A DNA stretch of 64,000 nt from Terrimonas ginsenosidimutans (GCF_022012415.1 NZ_JAKLTR010000013.1:1-64000), one strand, 5' to 3'; counted from the first letter of the stretch, positions 43,760-53,246 are shown. Program-made: numbers and translations. The notes: generated by a model from the sequence alone, not told the origin.

Positions 43760-45235
43760 ATGATTGCAGTTTTATTGATATTGATTCCGCTGTTAACGGG
43801 CCTGGCGGCTTTCTTTTTCAGGAATGAAAAGGCAGCCCGTTCATGGGCACTGTTCTCATCGGTGTTAACGCTGGCGGTTTCGATCCTGGGATTGACCGTT
43901 CTCAAGCAGGCAAAATATCTTTCCCATCAGTGTGAGTGGATGCAGGGTTTAGGTAGTAGCTTTTCAGTTGGTCTGGATGGGATGGGGCAGATCCTTTGTT
44001 TGCTGACAGCTGTTTCCTATCCGATCATCTTTTTATCTACCTGGCACTCTAACTACAAAAAGGCAAACAACTTCTTTGCCTTGATGTTGCTTGCTCAGGC
44101 GGGATTAATGGGTGTATTCCTCGCGATGGATGCGCTGTTGTTCTACTTCTTCTGGGAGCTTGCGCTGATCCCTGTCTATTTCCTTTGCTCTCAGTGGGGT
44201 GGTGAAAGAAGGATCCAGGTCACCTTCAAATTCTTTATTTATACGTTCGTAGGTTCTGTATTGATGCTGATCGGGATCCTGTTTGTTTACACACATACGG
44301 CTGATCATTCTTTTGCGATCGGGTCTTTTTATAAAGCCAATCTGCCCCTCGGTTCACAACACTGGTTGTTCTGGCTGTTCTTTGTAGCCTTCGCGATCAA
44401 GATGCCGATCTTCCCGCTGCATACATGGCAACCGGACGCTTATGAGCAGTCACCGACCGCAACCACAATGGTGCTGAGCGGTATCATGGTTAAAATGGGA
44501 GTACTTGGTTTGCTGCGCTGGTTATTGCCTGTACTGCCTATTGCTTCCTACTCTTATGGAGATACGGTTTCCAGACTGGCGATCATCGGTATGATCTATG
44601 CTTCGATCATTGCTATACGGCAGGATGATATCAAGCGACTGATCGCTTACTCATCTATCGCGCATATCGGCCTGATGTGCCTGACGATCTTCTCAGAAAA
44701 TAAGATCGGTTTTCAGGGTGTTATGGTGCAGATGTTCAACCACGGGGTGAACATTATAGGGCTCTGGATAATGGTTGAGCTCATCGAACGCCAGTTCGGA
44801 ACACGCAAGATGTCTGAGCTGGGTGGTCTGGCCCAGAAAGCTCCTGCAATGGTCATCTTCTTTGTGATCATTTCACTGGCAAACATTGCGCTTCCACTCA
44901 CGAATGCATTCGTTGGTGAATTCCTGATGTTCACAGGTGTATTTACATCAACTGTAACAAAGTATAATATCCTGTTCACTGTACTCGCTGGTTTGTGTAT
45001 CATTCTTGCAGCGGTTTATACATTGAACATGATCCGCAAGATATTTTTCGGAGAGGCAAATACATTAACGGCAACGGCAACAGATCTTCGTCTGAATGAA
45101 AAAATTGCACTGGGTGCGATTGTGGCGCTGATCATCTGGATGGGTGTATATCCGAAGCCAATGCTTGACCTCACCAACGAGATAAGCGATTCGATTTTAA
45201 AAATTACAGACGTACAACATCTGTTAAAGAAGTAA
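43760..45235 (+). CDS. nuoM: NADH-quinone oxidoreductase subunit M
   Basis: Antiporter-like proton-pump subunit. 491 residues from ATG 43760; a GTG at 43748 would start four codons earlier and overlap the hairpin. Conserved FFWELALIPVYFLCSQWGG, FPLHTWQPDAYEQSPTATTM and IAYSSIAHIGLMCL. Confidence 0.96.
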   Translation: MIAVLLILIPLLTGLAAFFFRNEKAARSWALFSSVLTLAVSILGLTVLKQAKYLSHQCEWMQGLGSSFSVGLDGMGQILCLLTAVSYPIIFLSTWHSNYKKANNFFALMLLAQAGLMGVFLAMDALLFYFFWELALIPVYFLCSQWGGERRIQVTFKFFIYTFVGSVLMLIGILFVYTHTADHSFAIGSFYKANLPLGSQHWLFWLFFVAFAIKMPIFPLHTWQPDAYEQSPTATTMVLSGIMVKMGVLGLLRWLLPVLPIASYSYGDTVSRLAIIGMIYASIIAIRQDDIKRLIAYSSIAHIGLMCLTIFSENKIGFQGVMVQMFNHGVNIIGLWIMVELIERQFGTRKMSELGGLAQKAPAMVIFFVIISLANIALPLTNAFVGEFLMFTGVFTSTVTKYNILFTVLAGLCIILAAVYTLNMIRKIFFGEANTLTATATDLRLNEKIALGAIVALIIWMGVYPKPMLDLTNEISDSILKITDVQHLLKK

Positions 45236-45244
45236 GAGAAAGGT

Positions 45245-46615
45245 ATGAACGCATTAATATTATCGGCAGTTTTAGGGGTGATCATGATGTTCAGCGGGAT
45301 CCTGCTGAAACAGAAAAGCGCTGTTCGCGGCGTAGCTATTACCGGCCTTGCTGCCTTGCTCCTTGTTAACATTCTTGAATTGCGCGGCATCCATTTCTTT
45401 AAGATCGATGTTGCGGGCATGATGTATTTTGACAGGTTTGCCCTGTTATTTATTTCGATCGCGCTGTTTGCCACCCTGGTCTATTTCATCCTGTCTGCAA
45501 AAGATATGGAGAAAGTAGGGGCAGACTATGCCGAATATTTTGCACTGATATTTTTTATCATTTGCGGAATCATCCTGGTTGCTTCCTTCAAATCGTTGCT
45601 GATCCTGTTCCTTGGTATCGAGATCATTTCTATTCCATTGTATATACTTACCGGCGCGGATAAACGGAACCTTAAGGGAAATGAAGGATCATTGAAATAC
45701 TTTTTAATGGGTGCCTTCTCTACCGGCCTGATGCTGATGGGTATCGCCCTGATATACGGTGCCGCGGGTACGTTTGATGTAGAGAAAATGAAGTTTGCGA
45801 TTGAAACGCCGGCTGTACTTCCCGTAACAGGTATGCTGCTGCTGCTGTTCTCTATGTCATTCAAAGTTTCCGCAGCTCCTTTTCATTTCTGGACGCCTGA
45901 TGTTTATGATGGAGCCCCGACTGTATTTACGTCTTTCATGGCAACAGTGGTGAAGGCAGCTGTATTCATTGGTTTCATCCGTTTGTTTGATGAAACGTTT
46001 GGAACATTCCAGGTAAAATGGCAGATGTGGCTTGCGGTGATAGCGGCCGTGACCTTGTTCATTGGCAATATCACCGCAGTATTCCAGCAAAGCGTCAAGC
46101 GTATGCTCGCTTACTCGAGTATTGCCCAGGCTGGCTTTATGCTGCTTGCCGTGTATGCCATGAATACTTCCGCGAAAGAAGGGATCCTGCTGTATGCTGC
46201 AGCTTACAGCCTTGCTACGATCGGGATCTTCTCTGTACTGAATAAACTGAATGATTATACATTCGAAGGCTTTAACGGGCTGGCAAAACAGCAGCCGGTG
46301 GTCGCCGGTGCATTGACGATCTTTCTGCTCTCCCTTGCGGGTATCCCGTTAACCGCAGGATTTCTTGCCAAGTTCTTTATGCTGAAATCTGTGATCGATA
46401 CAGGTACAGGTCTTTGGCTGGTGATCTTTGCTGTACTGATGGCGGCAGTAAGCGTTTATTATTATTTCCGGGTGATACAGGCCATGTACTTTAAAGAGGG
46501 CAAGGCGGATATTACGGTAACCGGACGTTTCAAATGGGCTCTTGTGACGATCGCTGCGCTGATCATCATCCTGGGCACCTTCCCCAACATACTCATCAAC
46601 TGGCTTTATTTTTAA
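45245..46615 (+). CDS. nuoN: NADH-quinone oxidoreductase subunit N
   Basis: Third antiporter-like subunit, 456 residues. Conserved FLGIEIISIPLYILTGADKR, FHFWTPDVYDGAPTVFTSFM and MLAYSSIAQAGFMLLAV. Starts 9 bp after nuoM; last gene of the operon. Confidence 0.96.
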   Translation: MNALILSAVLGVIMMFSGILLKQKSAVRGVAITGLAALLLVNILELRGIHFFKIDVAGMMYFDRFALLFISIALFATLVYFILSAKDMEKVGADYAEYFALIFFIICGIILVASFKSLLILFLGIEIISIPLYILTGADKRNLKGNEGSLKYFLMGAFSTGLMLMGIALIYGAAGTFDVEKMKFAIETPAVLPVTGMLLLLFSMSFKVSAAPFHFWTPDVYDGAPTVFTSFMATVVKAAVFIGFIRLFDETFGTFQVKWQMWLAVIAAVTLFIGNITAVFQQSVKRMLAYSSIAQAGFMLLAVYAMNTSAKEGILLYAAAYSLATIGIFSVLNKLNDYTFEGFNGLAKQQPVVAGALTIFLLSLAGIPLTAGFLAKFFMLKSVIDTGTGLWLVIFAVLMAAVSVYYYFRVIQAMYFKEGKADITVTGRFKWALVTIAALIIILGTFPNILINWLYF

Positions 46616-46642
46616 GCCGGCACTGCATATTACCGCATAGTC

Positions 46643-46669
46643 AAAAAGAGGCCCTCAGGGCCTCTTTTT
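46643..46669 (+). terminator. Terminator of the nuo operon
   Basis: GAGGCCCT-C-AGGGCCTC stem flanked by five A and five T; near-perfect and symmetrical. Confidence 0.9.
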
Positions 46670-47115
46670 GCATTTTAGCCTCTTTTTTACGGCTTAAACT
46701 GAGCATTTCCCGGAGATCCGGGAAGTCTTCATCTATAGTATTGCTGGCCAACCCTTTAAATGGATGTTTATGGCTGCCCTGATGCGGATCTCATCTGGCT
46801 TTCTCCTTTCATCGTCCACTCATCTTCCGTTGTTCTTCCGTTTTTCAATGGAGGATAATGGACGATGAACGGAAAAAGAAAGGAGTTATTCAGGTCAGAT
46901 CCCGACGGAATACGATCCTTTAAGCCCACAAGAGCTGTTACGCGGCCCAGGAGGCTACCTTGCTTGTATTTTGGTTATGTAAGTTCAGCCGGGTCCCGGG
47001 AGCCCGCCAGGCGAAGCTGAAGTGCTCATTTCAGTCGTCAGGCCTGTCGTTCAGGCCTTCGCCGACGGGGAAATCCCAAACTTCTCTTTTTCCGCTTTTG
47101 TGCCTCTCAAACGCT
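46670..47115. repeat. Gene-free region with a CATCGTCC-type inverted repeat
   Basis: No convincing ORF. The left arm (46801-46829, CTCCTTTCATCGTCCACTC) and right arm (46849-46885) are complementary except for an 11-nt insertion in the right arm. The rest (46886-47115) contains short GC palindromes such as TCCCGGGA and AGGCCTGTCGTTCAGGCCT but nothing I can name. Confidence 0.5.
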
Positions 47116-47123
47116 TAGCTTTG
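47116..47123 (+). promoter_or_regulatory. -7 box TAGCTTTG before the permease
   Basis: Exact TAnnTTTG 17 nt before the ATG. A TTTG at 47097-47100 is only 15 nt upstream, shorter than the usual spacer. Confidence 0.4.
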
Positions 47124-47140
47124 TAGGGATACGCTCCAAT

Positions 47141-48418
47141 ATGAATTTCTACGATACTTTTTCGCTGTCATTCCGTACGGTGCGGAATAATAAACTTAGG
47201 ACCGGCCTTACGGTGGCGATCATCGCATTCGGCATCATGGCGCTGGTCGGCATTATCACTGCTATAGAAGCAATGAACCAGAAGTTTTCGGAAAGCTTTT
47301 CCACGATGGGAGCGAATGCTTTTTCGATCCGGTTCAGGGAAAGGAATATCCGTTTTGGCGGTGGCGGCAATGAGGTTAAGCTGTCAAAAAAGACCAACAG
47401 GAAAGAGAAGAAATCTAACCTGGGAAAACGGATCAACAAAAAAGAGGCAGAGCTTTTTGTGACTAATTTTCGTTATCCGGCAACGGTGGGTATTTCAGTA
47501 TTTGGTAACAGGAATGCCATTGCTTCATTTGGGGATCGCAAGACCAGTCCCAATCTTACATTAATGGGTGGCGACGAAAATTACCTGTTGCTGAACAGTT
47601 TTTCGCTGGCGGCGGGACGAAATATTAATCGCTCCGAGGTGCAAACAGGGTCGTATGTGTGTCTTCTGGGTTATGATGTGGCAAGGAAACTTTTTGGGGA
47701 AGACAAGATCGTCGCATCGGCAAACGCCATGATCCGTGTGAATAATATTCCTTTTCGCGTCATAGGCATTATGGCGAGCAGGGGATCGTCGTTTGGTTTC
47801 AGCAGGGATAATATGATCGTGACAAGTTATACGTCGATGGACAGGGTATTTCCATCGAACAGTTCTTATACGATCGCGGTAATGACAAACAATATGACGC
47901 AGGTGCCTGCGGCAATGGGGGAGGCGGAGGCGATCTTCCGGCCGATCAGAAGGTTGACCACGATAGAGGACAATAACTTTATCCTGGAAAGAAGCGATAG
48001 TGTTGCGGAGAAAGCGATGAACAGCCTTGGGTTTCTGACAACGGCTTCCAAGATCATCGGGATGATCACGTTGATCGGAGCGGGCATTGCATTGATGAAT
48101 ATCATGCTGGTATCCGTTTCGGAGAGAACGAAGGAGGTCGGCCTTATAAAAGCGATAGGCGGTAAGAAAAGAATGGTACGCATGCAGTTTCTGCTGGAAG
48201 CGATCATCATTAGTTTGATGGGTGCATTTTTCGGAATTATTCTGGGGGTTGTAGTGGGAAATGTGTTTTCGCTTGTATTAAACACGGGTTTTGTTGTACC
48301 ATGGGATTGGGTGGGTCTGGCAATACTGATATGCAGCCTGGTTGGGTTGGCAGCAGGATTGTACCCGGCATTCAAAGCGGGTAAGCTAAATCCGATAGAG
48401 GCATTGAGGTATGAATAA
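47141..48418 (+). CDS. MacB/FtsX-type ABC transporter permease
   Basis: 425 residues. N-terminal helix after RNNKLRTGLTVAIIAFGIMALVG, large MacB_PCD-like periplasmic domain (about 50-290), and three C-terminal helices with ERTKEVGLIKAIGGKKRMVRMQF and the ending LNPIEALRYE, both typical of MacB permeases. No ATPase gene is adjacent, so it must pair with a distant one. Exports macrolides, peptides or lipoproteins in relatives; substrate unknown here. Confidence 0.9.
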   Translation: MNFYDTFSLSFRTVRNNKLRTGLTVAIIAFGIMALVGIITAIEAMNQKFSESFSTMGANAFSIRFRERNIRFGGGGNEVKLSKKTNRKEKKSNLGKRINKKEAELFVTNFRYPATVGISVFGNRNAIASFGDRKTSPNLTLMGGDENYLLLNSFSLAAGRNINRSEVQTGSYVCLLGYDVARKLFGEDKIVASANAMIRVNNIPFRVIGIMASRGSSFGFSRDNMIVTSYTSMDRVFPSNSSYTIAVMTNNMTQVPAAMGEAEAIFRPIRRLTTIEDNNFILERSDSVAEKAMNSLGFLTTASKIIGMITLIGAGIALMNIMLVSVSERTKEVGLIKAIGGKKRMVRMQFLLEAIIISLMGAFFGIILGVVVGNVFSLVLNTGFVVPWDWVGLAILICSLVGLAAGLYPAFKAGKLNPIEALRYE

Positions 48419-48619
48419 CAAATGAAATTTCTATATTATAAGAATGTTATGACGTTATTTTCTTCAGCCGAACGGGTTGTTCAGTTAAAAAAATCCTTAC
48501 CTTGACCCCCCTTCGTTGAAAAAAACATCGCGAGGAGATTTTTGTATAAACTTTTTCAGTAGAATTGTAGCCTTAAAGTAAGGCTCATTTAACATTTAAA
48601 AACACTAAAAATTAAGATC

Positions 48620-49477
48620 ATGGCTGAGACTAAACCAACTGCCACCGCATCGGTTAAGGCTACTTCTGTTCAACCTAAAAAAAGCGGCAATGCTATTTCC
48701 TGGATTGCTCCTCTCGTTTGTGTGATTGCCGGTTTTTTAATCTGGCGTTTTGTTCTTGGTGCTGCCAGCGGGTTTAATAATCCTGATGCAGCTGGTGGTT
48801 TCTGGCCTGAGCACAAAGGACCAAAAGATGCCCTTCACAGGATCTACGAAGGTGGTATCATCGTTCCTTTGTTGATTGGTATGCTCCTGATGGTAATCGT
48901 TTTCTCTATTGAAAGATTCCTGACTATCCAGAAAGCTTTGGGTGCAGGTTCTATCTCTGACTTCGTTCGTAAAGTACAATATCACCTCGCTAACCGCAAC
49001 GTTGACGCTGCGCTGGCTGAGTGTGACAAACAACGCGGTTCTGTAGCTAACGTTATGAAAGCTGGTCTGCGTCGTTACAAAGAAATGATCAACGAAACTG
49101 GTCTGGATACTGAGCAAAAAGTTCTTTCTATCCAGAAAGAAGTAGAAGAAGCAACTGCACTGGAGCTGCCTATGCTGCAGAAAAACCTGGTGTTCCTGTC
49201 TACGATCACTTCAGTAGGTACACTCGTTGCCCTTCTCGGTACGGTAATCGGTATGATCAAATCGTTCTCTGCTCTTGGTGAATCAGGTGGTGGTAACTCA
49301 GCTGACCTCGCGGTAGGTATCTCTGAGGCCCTCTATAATACAGCACTGGGTATCGGTACTTCAGCCCTGGCTCTGATCATGTACAACGTATTTACTACTA
49401 AGATCGACTCTATCACTTATGGTATTGATGAATCTGGTTTCACACTTACCCAAAGCTTTGCTTCCCTGTATAAATAA
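48620..49477 (+). CDS. exbB: ExbB/TolQ-type proton-channel protein
   Basis: 285 residues. Three transmembrane helices (about 26-50, 83-103, 190-250 region) with the MotA/TolQ/ExbB signature in LVALLGTVIGMIKSFSALG and ALYNTALGIGTSALALIMYN. Uses the proton gradient to energise TonB for outer-membrane transport by receptors such as the SusC protein and the receptor at 60160. N-terminal Lys/Thr-rich region is longer than in E. coli. Heads a four-gene operon. Confidence 0.93.
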   Translation: MAETKPTATASVKATSVQPKKSGNAISWIAPLVCVIAGFLIWRFVLGAASGFNNPDAAGGFWPEHKGPKDALHRIYEGGIIVPLLIGMLLMVIVFSIERFLTIQKALGAGSISDFVRKVQYHLANRNVDAALAECDKQRGSVANVMKAGLRRYKEMINETGLDTEQKVLSIQKEVEEATALELPMLQKNLVFLSTITSVGTLVALLGTVIGMIKSFSALGESGGGNSADLAVGISEALYNTALGIGTSALALIMYNVFTTKIDSITYGIDESGFTLTQSFASLYK

Positions 49478-49534
49478 TCAGGCGGGTTTGTGGATTTTTC
49501 CCAATCATTCATCTCATACTAAACTGAAGTAGAA

Positions 49535-50197
49535 ATGCCAAGTATTAAAATGCCTAAGAAGAGTACGGACACGGACATGACTCCATTCGTGGATATCGCG
49601 TTCCTGATCCTGTCCTTCTTCATTATGGCAACAAAGTTTAAACCTGAAGAGCCCGTTAAGGTTGAGACTCCGAACTCGGTTTCTTCAGACATTTTGAAGG
49701 AAAGCAATGCGATGCTGATCACGATCGACAAAGACAGCAAAGTATATGTGAACTTCTCGTCTGTAAATGATGCGAATAAGGATAAGTTGGGCACTATTAT
49801 CGACGGAGTGGCTACTTCAAGAGGAATTGCTCTTACTGATGCTGAAAAGCAGAACTTTAAGGGCGCGCCGATCCTCGGTGTTCCTTTTGCAAGCCTTAAA
49901 AGCTACCTCGATATCCCTAACGCTCAACAAGGTGCAACGCCTCAGCCAGGCATCCCCGTTCTCGACTCATTAAATAATGAGCTGATCTGGTGGATCGCTG
50001 AAACCAAGAAGGCGTTCGCCGGCGAAAAACTGCTTTATCTGATCAAAGGTGACAATACTTCCAAGTATCCAGCTTTTGAAGCAGTGATCAACGCCCTGCG
50101 TCGTAATGAGGAGTTCAAATACAACCTCATCACTGCACAGGAAGGAGCTCCTGAAGGAACTGAGTTGTTCATTCAACGACTTAAAAAGCAACAATAA
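49535..50197 (+). CDS. exbD: ExbD-type protein, first of two
   Basis: 220 residues. The N-terminal SIKMPKKSTDTDMTPFVDIA is followed by one helix (FLILSFFIMATKF), and the channel Asp lies in TPFVDI. The periplasmic domain is longer than in classic ExbD (about 140), with a linker about residues 90-150. Pairs with ExbB. ExbD duplicates are usual in Bacteroidota. Confidence 0.9.
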   Translation: MPSIKMPKKSTDTDMTPFVDIAFLILSFFIMATKFKPEEPVKVETPNSVSSDILKESNAMLITIDKDSKVYVNFSSVNDANKDKLGTIIDGVATSRGIALTDAEKQNFKGAPILGVPFASLKSYLDIPNAQQGATPQPGIPVLDSLNNELIWWIAETKKAFAGEKLLYLIKGDNTSKYPAFEAVINALRRNEEFKYNLITAQEGAPEGTELFIQRLKKQQ

Positions 50198-50215
50198 TCT
50201 GTAAATTAATTTATT

Positions 50216-50842
50216 ATGGCAAGTATAGAAGGCGGCGGCGATAGTGGCGGCCACAAGAAAGGCCCGGGCGTGAAGAAAGCCAAGAGAATGTCTACCCGTG
50301 TGGACATGACTCCGATGGTGGATCTTGGATTCTTGCTGATCACATTCTTCATCTTTACCGCAACAATGAGCTCTCCAACAACCATGGATCTCAATATGCC
50401 GAAGGATACGGATAAACAGGAAGAAGAAACCAAGGTTAAGCAATCTGGCGCTCTGACAATCATGCTGGGTAGTAAAGACCAGGTCTATTACTACGAAGGC
50501 GAATTGTTGCCCGATGGTTCGAACTTTAAGCAGACTACTTTCAAAGGTATTCGCGACGAGATCATCAGAAAGAAAAAAGCAGTTATCGCTGCTTACACCG
50601 GAGATGCTGCTTGCGAGCAAAAAGCCCGCGAAAAAGGTAAAGCTGACCCAAGAGCTGAATGCCAGGACCAAGACCTGGTGATAGTGATCAAACCAATGGA
50701 AGATGCCACTTACAAGAACACGGTGGATATCCTTGACGAAATGACTATCAATGCAGTAAAGCGTTTTGCCATGGTTAAAATCTCTGATACTGAGAGAGAC
50801 CTGGTAAGAGCTACTGAGGGAAGTGCTCCGGCCACGAAATAA
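50216..50842 (+). CDS. exbD: ExbD-type protein, second of two
   Basis: 208 residues. After a Gly/Lys-rich start, RVDMTPMVDLGFLLITFFIFT holds the conserved Asp and the single helix. The periplasmic domain is unlike the first ExbD beyond the helix, so the two probably have different roles or form a heterodimer. 18 bp after the first. Confidence 0.9.
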   Translation: MASIEGGGDSGGHKKGPGVKKAKRMSTRVDMTPMVDLGFLLITFFIFTATMSSPTTMDLNMPKDTDKQEEETKVKQSGALTIMLGSKDQVYYYEGELLPDGSNFKQTTFKGIRDEIIRKKKAVIAAYTGDAACEQKAREKGKADPRAECQDQDLVIVIKPMEDATYKNTVDILDEMTINAVKRFAMVKISDTERDLVRATEGSAPATK

Positions 50843-50903
50843 ATCCTGATTTTCCTTATGGAATGAACCAGGACAAGCATCTAATCTTAAATAAAAAGCA
50901 AAA

Positions 50904-51731
50904 ATGGAAGCCAATAAAATATTATCCTCCGATCTTCTTGACCTCGTATTCGAGGGCAGGAACAAGGAGTATGGGGCTTATGAGCTGCGCAGACGCTATA
51001 ACAAGCGGATCACGCTGGCTTTGATCATCACAGGCTCCGTTGCGCTGCTGGCCCTCATCGGCTCTATTATAGCCAGTGAGCTGAAGCCTTCAGACGATGG
51101 AAAGCTGGAAATCAAAGAAGTAACGCTGCAGAAAGTGGAACAGCAAGAGGAGCCAAAAGAGCTGCCTCCGCCGCCTCCGCCGAAGCCACCAGATCCTCCG
51201 AAAATTGAAATGAAACAGTTCACACCTCCTAAGATCGTAAAAGATGAGGAAGTGCAGGAACCACCACCCGCTCAGGAAGAGCTGAAAGAAGCTAAAATTG
51301 ACGTGGTGAGCCAGGAAGGTATCAAAGACGAAGGTATCGTTGCCCCTGCCGTGATCGATGACGGTAAAGGTGTTGTGGAAGAGAAAAAAGTAGAAGATGA
51401 GAACAAGATCTTCGAAAAAGTGGAGATCGAAGCATCTTTTAAAGGTGGTGAAGGTGCCTGGAGGAAATTCCTCGAAAGAAACCTGAACGGTAACACACCA
51501 GTGGACAATGGTGCAGCTGAAGGTACCTACACTGTTTATATCCAGTTCGTTGTAAGTAAAGACGGTTCTATCTCTGATATCAAACCTCTTACAAACCACG
51601 GCTTTGGTATGGAACAGGAAGCGATGCGTGTAATTAAAAAAGCACCATCCTGGACTCCAGCGGTTCAAAACGGCCGTAGCGTAAACGCCTACCGTAAACA
51701 ACCGATCACCTTCCAGGTGACTGGCGAATAA
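50904..51731 (+). CDS. tonB: TonB-family energy transducer
   Basis: 275 residues. One N-terminal helix (about 32-54), a Pro/Glu/Lys-rich spacer with PPPPPPKPPDPPK (about 90-102), and a C-terminal TonB domain (about 170-275; VYIQFVVSKDGSISDIK, APSWTPAVQNGRSVNAYRK). Contacts TonB boxes of outer-membrane receptors. Forms a complex with the ExbB and ExbD proteins of this operon. Confidence 0.94.
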   Translation: MEANKILSSDLLDLVFEGRNKEYGAYELRRRYNKRITLALIITGSVALLALIGSIIASELKPSDDGKLEIKEVTLQKVEQQEEPKELPPPPPPKPPDPPKIEMKQFTPPKIVKDEEVQEPPPAQEELKEAKIDVVSQEGIKDEGIVAPAVIDDGKGVVEEKKVEDENKIFEKVEIEASFKGGEGAWRKFLERNLNGNTPVDNGAAEGTYTVYIQFVVSKDGSISDIKPLTNHGFGMEQEAMRVIKKAPSWTPAVQNGRSVNAYRKQPITFQVTGE

Positions 51732-51733
51732 GA

Positions 51734-51880
51734 AACGCGAATTTCTTAACGCGAATCTCTTAACGCGGATTCCGCGAATAGGCTGGTAATAAATTGAATC
51801 CTCCTCCGAAGTTCGGAGGAGGATTTTTCATTTAACGCGAATGAGTGCGAATGGCCGCGAATGATCGCGAATAGACCTTA
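51734..51880. repeat. AACGCGAAT-type repeats around the tonB terminator
   Basis: AACGCGAATTTCTTAACGCG and related units directly after tonB (51734-51780), then the terminator, then GAATGAGTGCGAATGGCCGC and further GCGAAT units (51835-51875). Units at 53208-53242 have the opposite orientation. Confidence 0.6.
51797..51828 (+). terminator. Terminator of the exbB-tonB operon
   Basis: AATCCTCCTCCGAA pairs perfectly with TTCGGAGGAGGATT around a tiny loop, followed by a run of T. Confidence 0.88.
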
Positions 51881-51881
51881 T

Positions 51882-51921
51882 AAAGCAGAGGCCTTACTGA
51901 CGAAGTAAGGCCTCTGCTTTT
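51882..51921. terminator. Second, symmetrical terminator-like hairpin
   Basis: AAAGCAGAGGCCTTACT-(loop GACGA)-AGTAAGGCCTCTGCTTT, perfect over 17 bp, with a T-run on one side and A-run on the other. No gene lies between it and the tonB terminator, so it may act on the minus strand or be leftover from a lost gene. Confidence 0.75.
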
Positions 51922-53207
51922 ATTAATTAGTTGAATACTTGATTGGTAGGAGGAAGAGAGTTTTTTCGGATCAGGAACAAAGGTTGGGGCAAGGGAGTGA
52001 TCAGGTTGAAAAGTTGGGGGATGGTCTGCAAAATGGCTTCCGTTGAAATGTTCGGGAGCATCGCTCGCATAAACTTCTGCCGGCCCTTCCACCGTAGCGA
52101 AGCGGAGGAGGGCACCTGGGCCAGTCGCTCAAAAGATTTATCGCCCTCAGCGTGTCAGCTTGTCACCATTTTTCACTGCTTAAAATCCCGTCAAACTTTG
52201 GACGGCCAAAGGACGACCAAGAGACGAACTAACGACGACTAACAAGCATTTCAAAAACACGCGAAGTTTGACCCTGAATGATCATCATCAGTCAACACAT
52301 CAGCTGGCTTCACGTGCCAGAATGTCGTATCTAAGGAGCATACATCGCTTCAAGGCGTGCTCACGTTTTTTGTGCCCGATCAGACAGCTATCGCTTAAAA
52401 ACTTTTAAGTGGACAAGTATAATAACCCGTTTGCAGGATACCGGCAAGCCTGATCAAATCAGGCGAGGGACCGAAGCAAAAGCAAAAACTTTAAACTTTT
52501 AAACCATTAAACACTTAGACAACCATCCCACAACTTTTACGCTTGATCCGTTTTTTCGAGATTAAGTGGTCGAAAGTGCCTGCTGTGGATCGTTTACTGG
52601 GCCGCGTAGCGCAACCAGGATGGGCGGGAGAGCGTTTGGTTGCGAGGGCTTTATCTGAAGGCGCACCAGCCATATGCAGGGGCTGACAACAGCCAGGCAT
52701 GGGCCGCCAATGAATGCCGCGCTTTCTACCTGCGCAGTGAATGATCGTTGCGCTCCACTTGCCACAGCGATTGCTTCCAGCTCGTTCAGTCTAAAATAGT
52801 GAGTATCGGCTGCAAATGGGCATACGACAGCAACCGCATTACTGCGTCTGACCGTCGTCGCCCACTTTCATCTGTATATAATTCCACTTTCCTATCTCAC
52901 TTTTCCTTTTTTGATTACACCAACAATGAAAAATAAAAGCACCGCCCTTTTCAGGACTGCCCTCCTCCACCAGTCCTGAAAATGACGGTGACTAAAGAAA
53001 TTTCTCTGCTGTAAATATCGCTCCAACAAGTAGGGCAAAACAAGGGTAAAACACAAGATCTCAGCAGAAAATAACAGGAAAATCAGTTGAAAAAACGCGA
53101 TAAGTATTGAATAAAAATATACTTCATTAGCTCAGTGAGCGGTGTTTTCCGCTGATCAAAATTGGGTTTGAACTTTCGTATGGCCCGCACTGTTTCATCT
53201 CTTGTTA
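51922..53207. other. Gene-free region of about 1.3 kb
   Basis: Open frames here are short, overlap antisense, and show no domain. Low-complexity features: a GGACGACCAA-like direct repeat (52200-52245), a TTTAAACTTTTAAACC tract (about 52488-52510), CCGGCAAGCCTGATCAAATCAGGCG (52441-52468, a palindrome). It may hold non-coding RNA or dead mobile DNA; I see no proof of either. Confidence 0.4.
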
Positions 53208-53242
53208 TCTAATTCGCGAAATTCGCGTTATGAAATCCGCGT
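53208..53242. repeat. AATTCGCG-type repeat arm before mnmE
   Basis: AATTCGCGAAATTCGCG and ATCCGCG units, opposite in orientation to the AACGCGAAT units at 51734-51875. The two blocks flank the gene-free region, as arms of a long inverted repeat might. Confidence 0.5.
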
Positions 53243-53246
53243 TTCT

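Noticed and set aside
51832-52092. Minus-strand open frame after tonB
   Set aside because: Crosses the hairpin at 51882-51921 and repeat units, with no domain.
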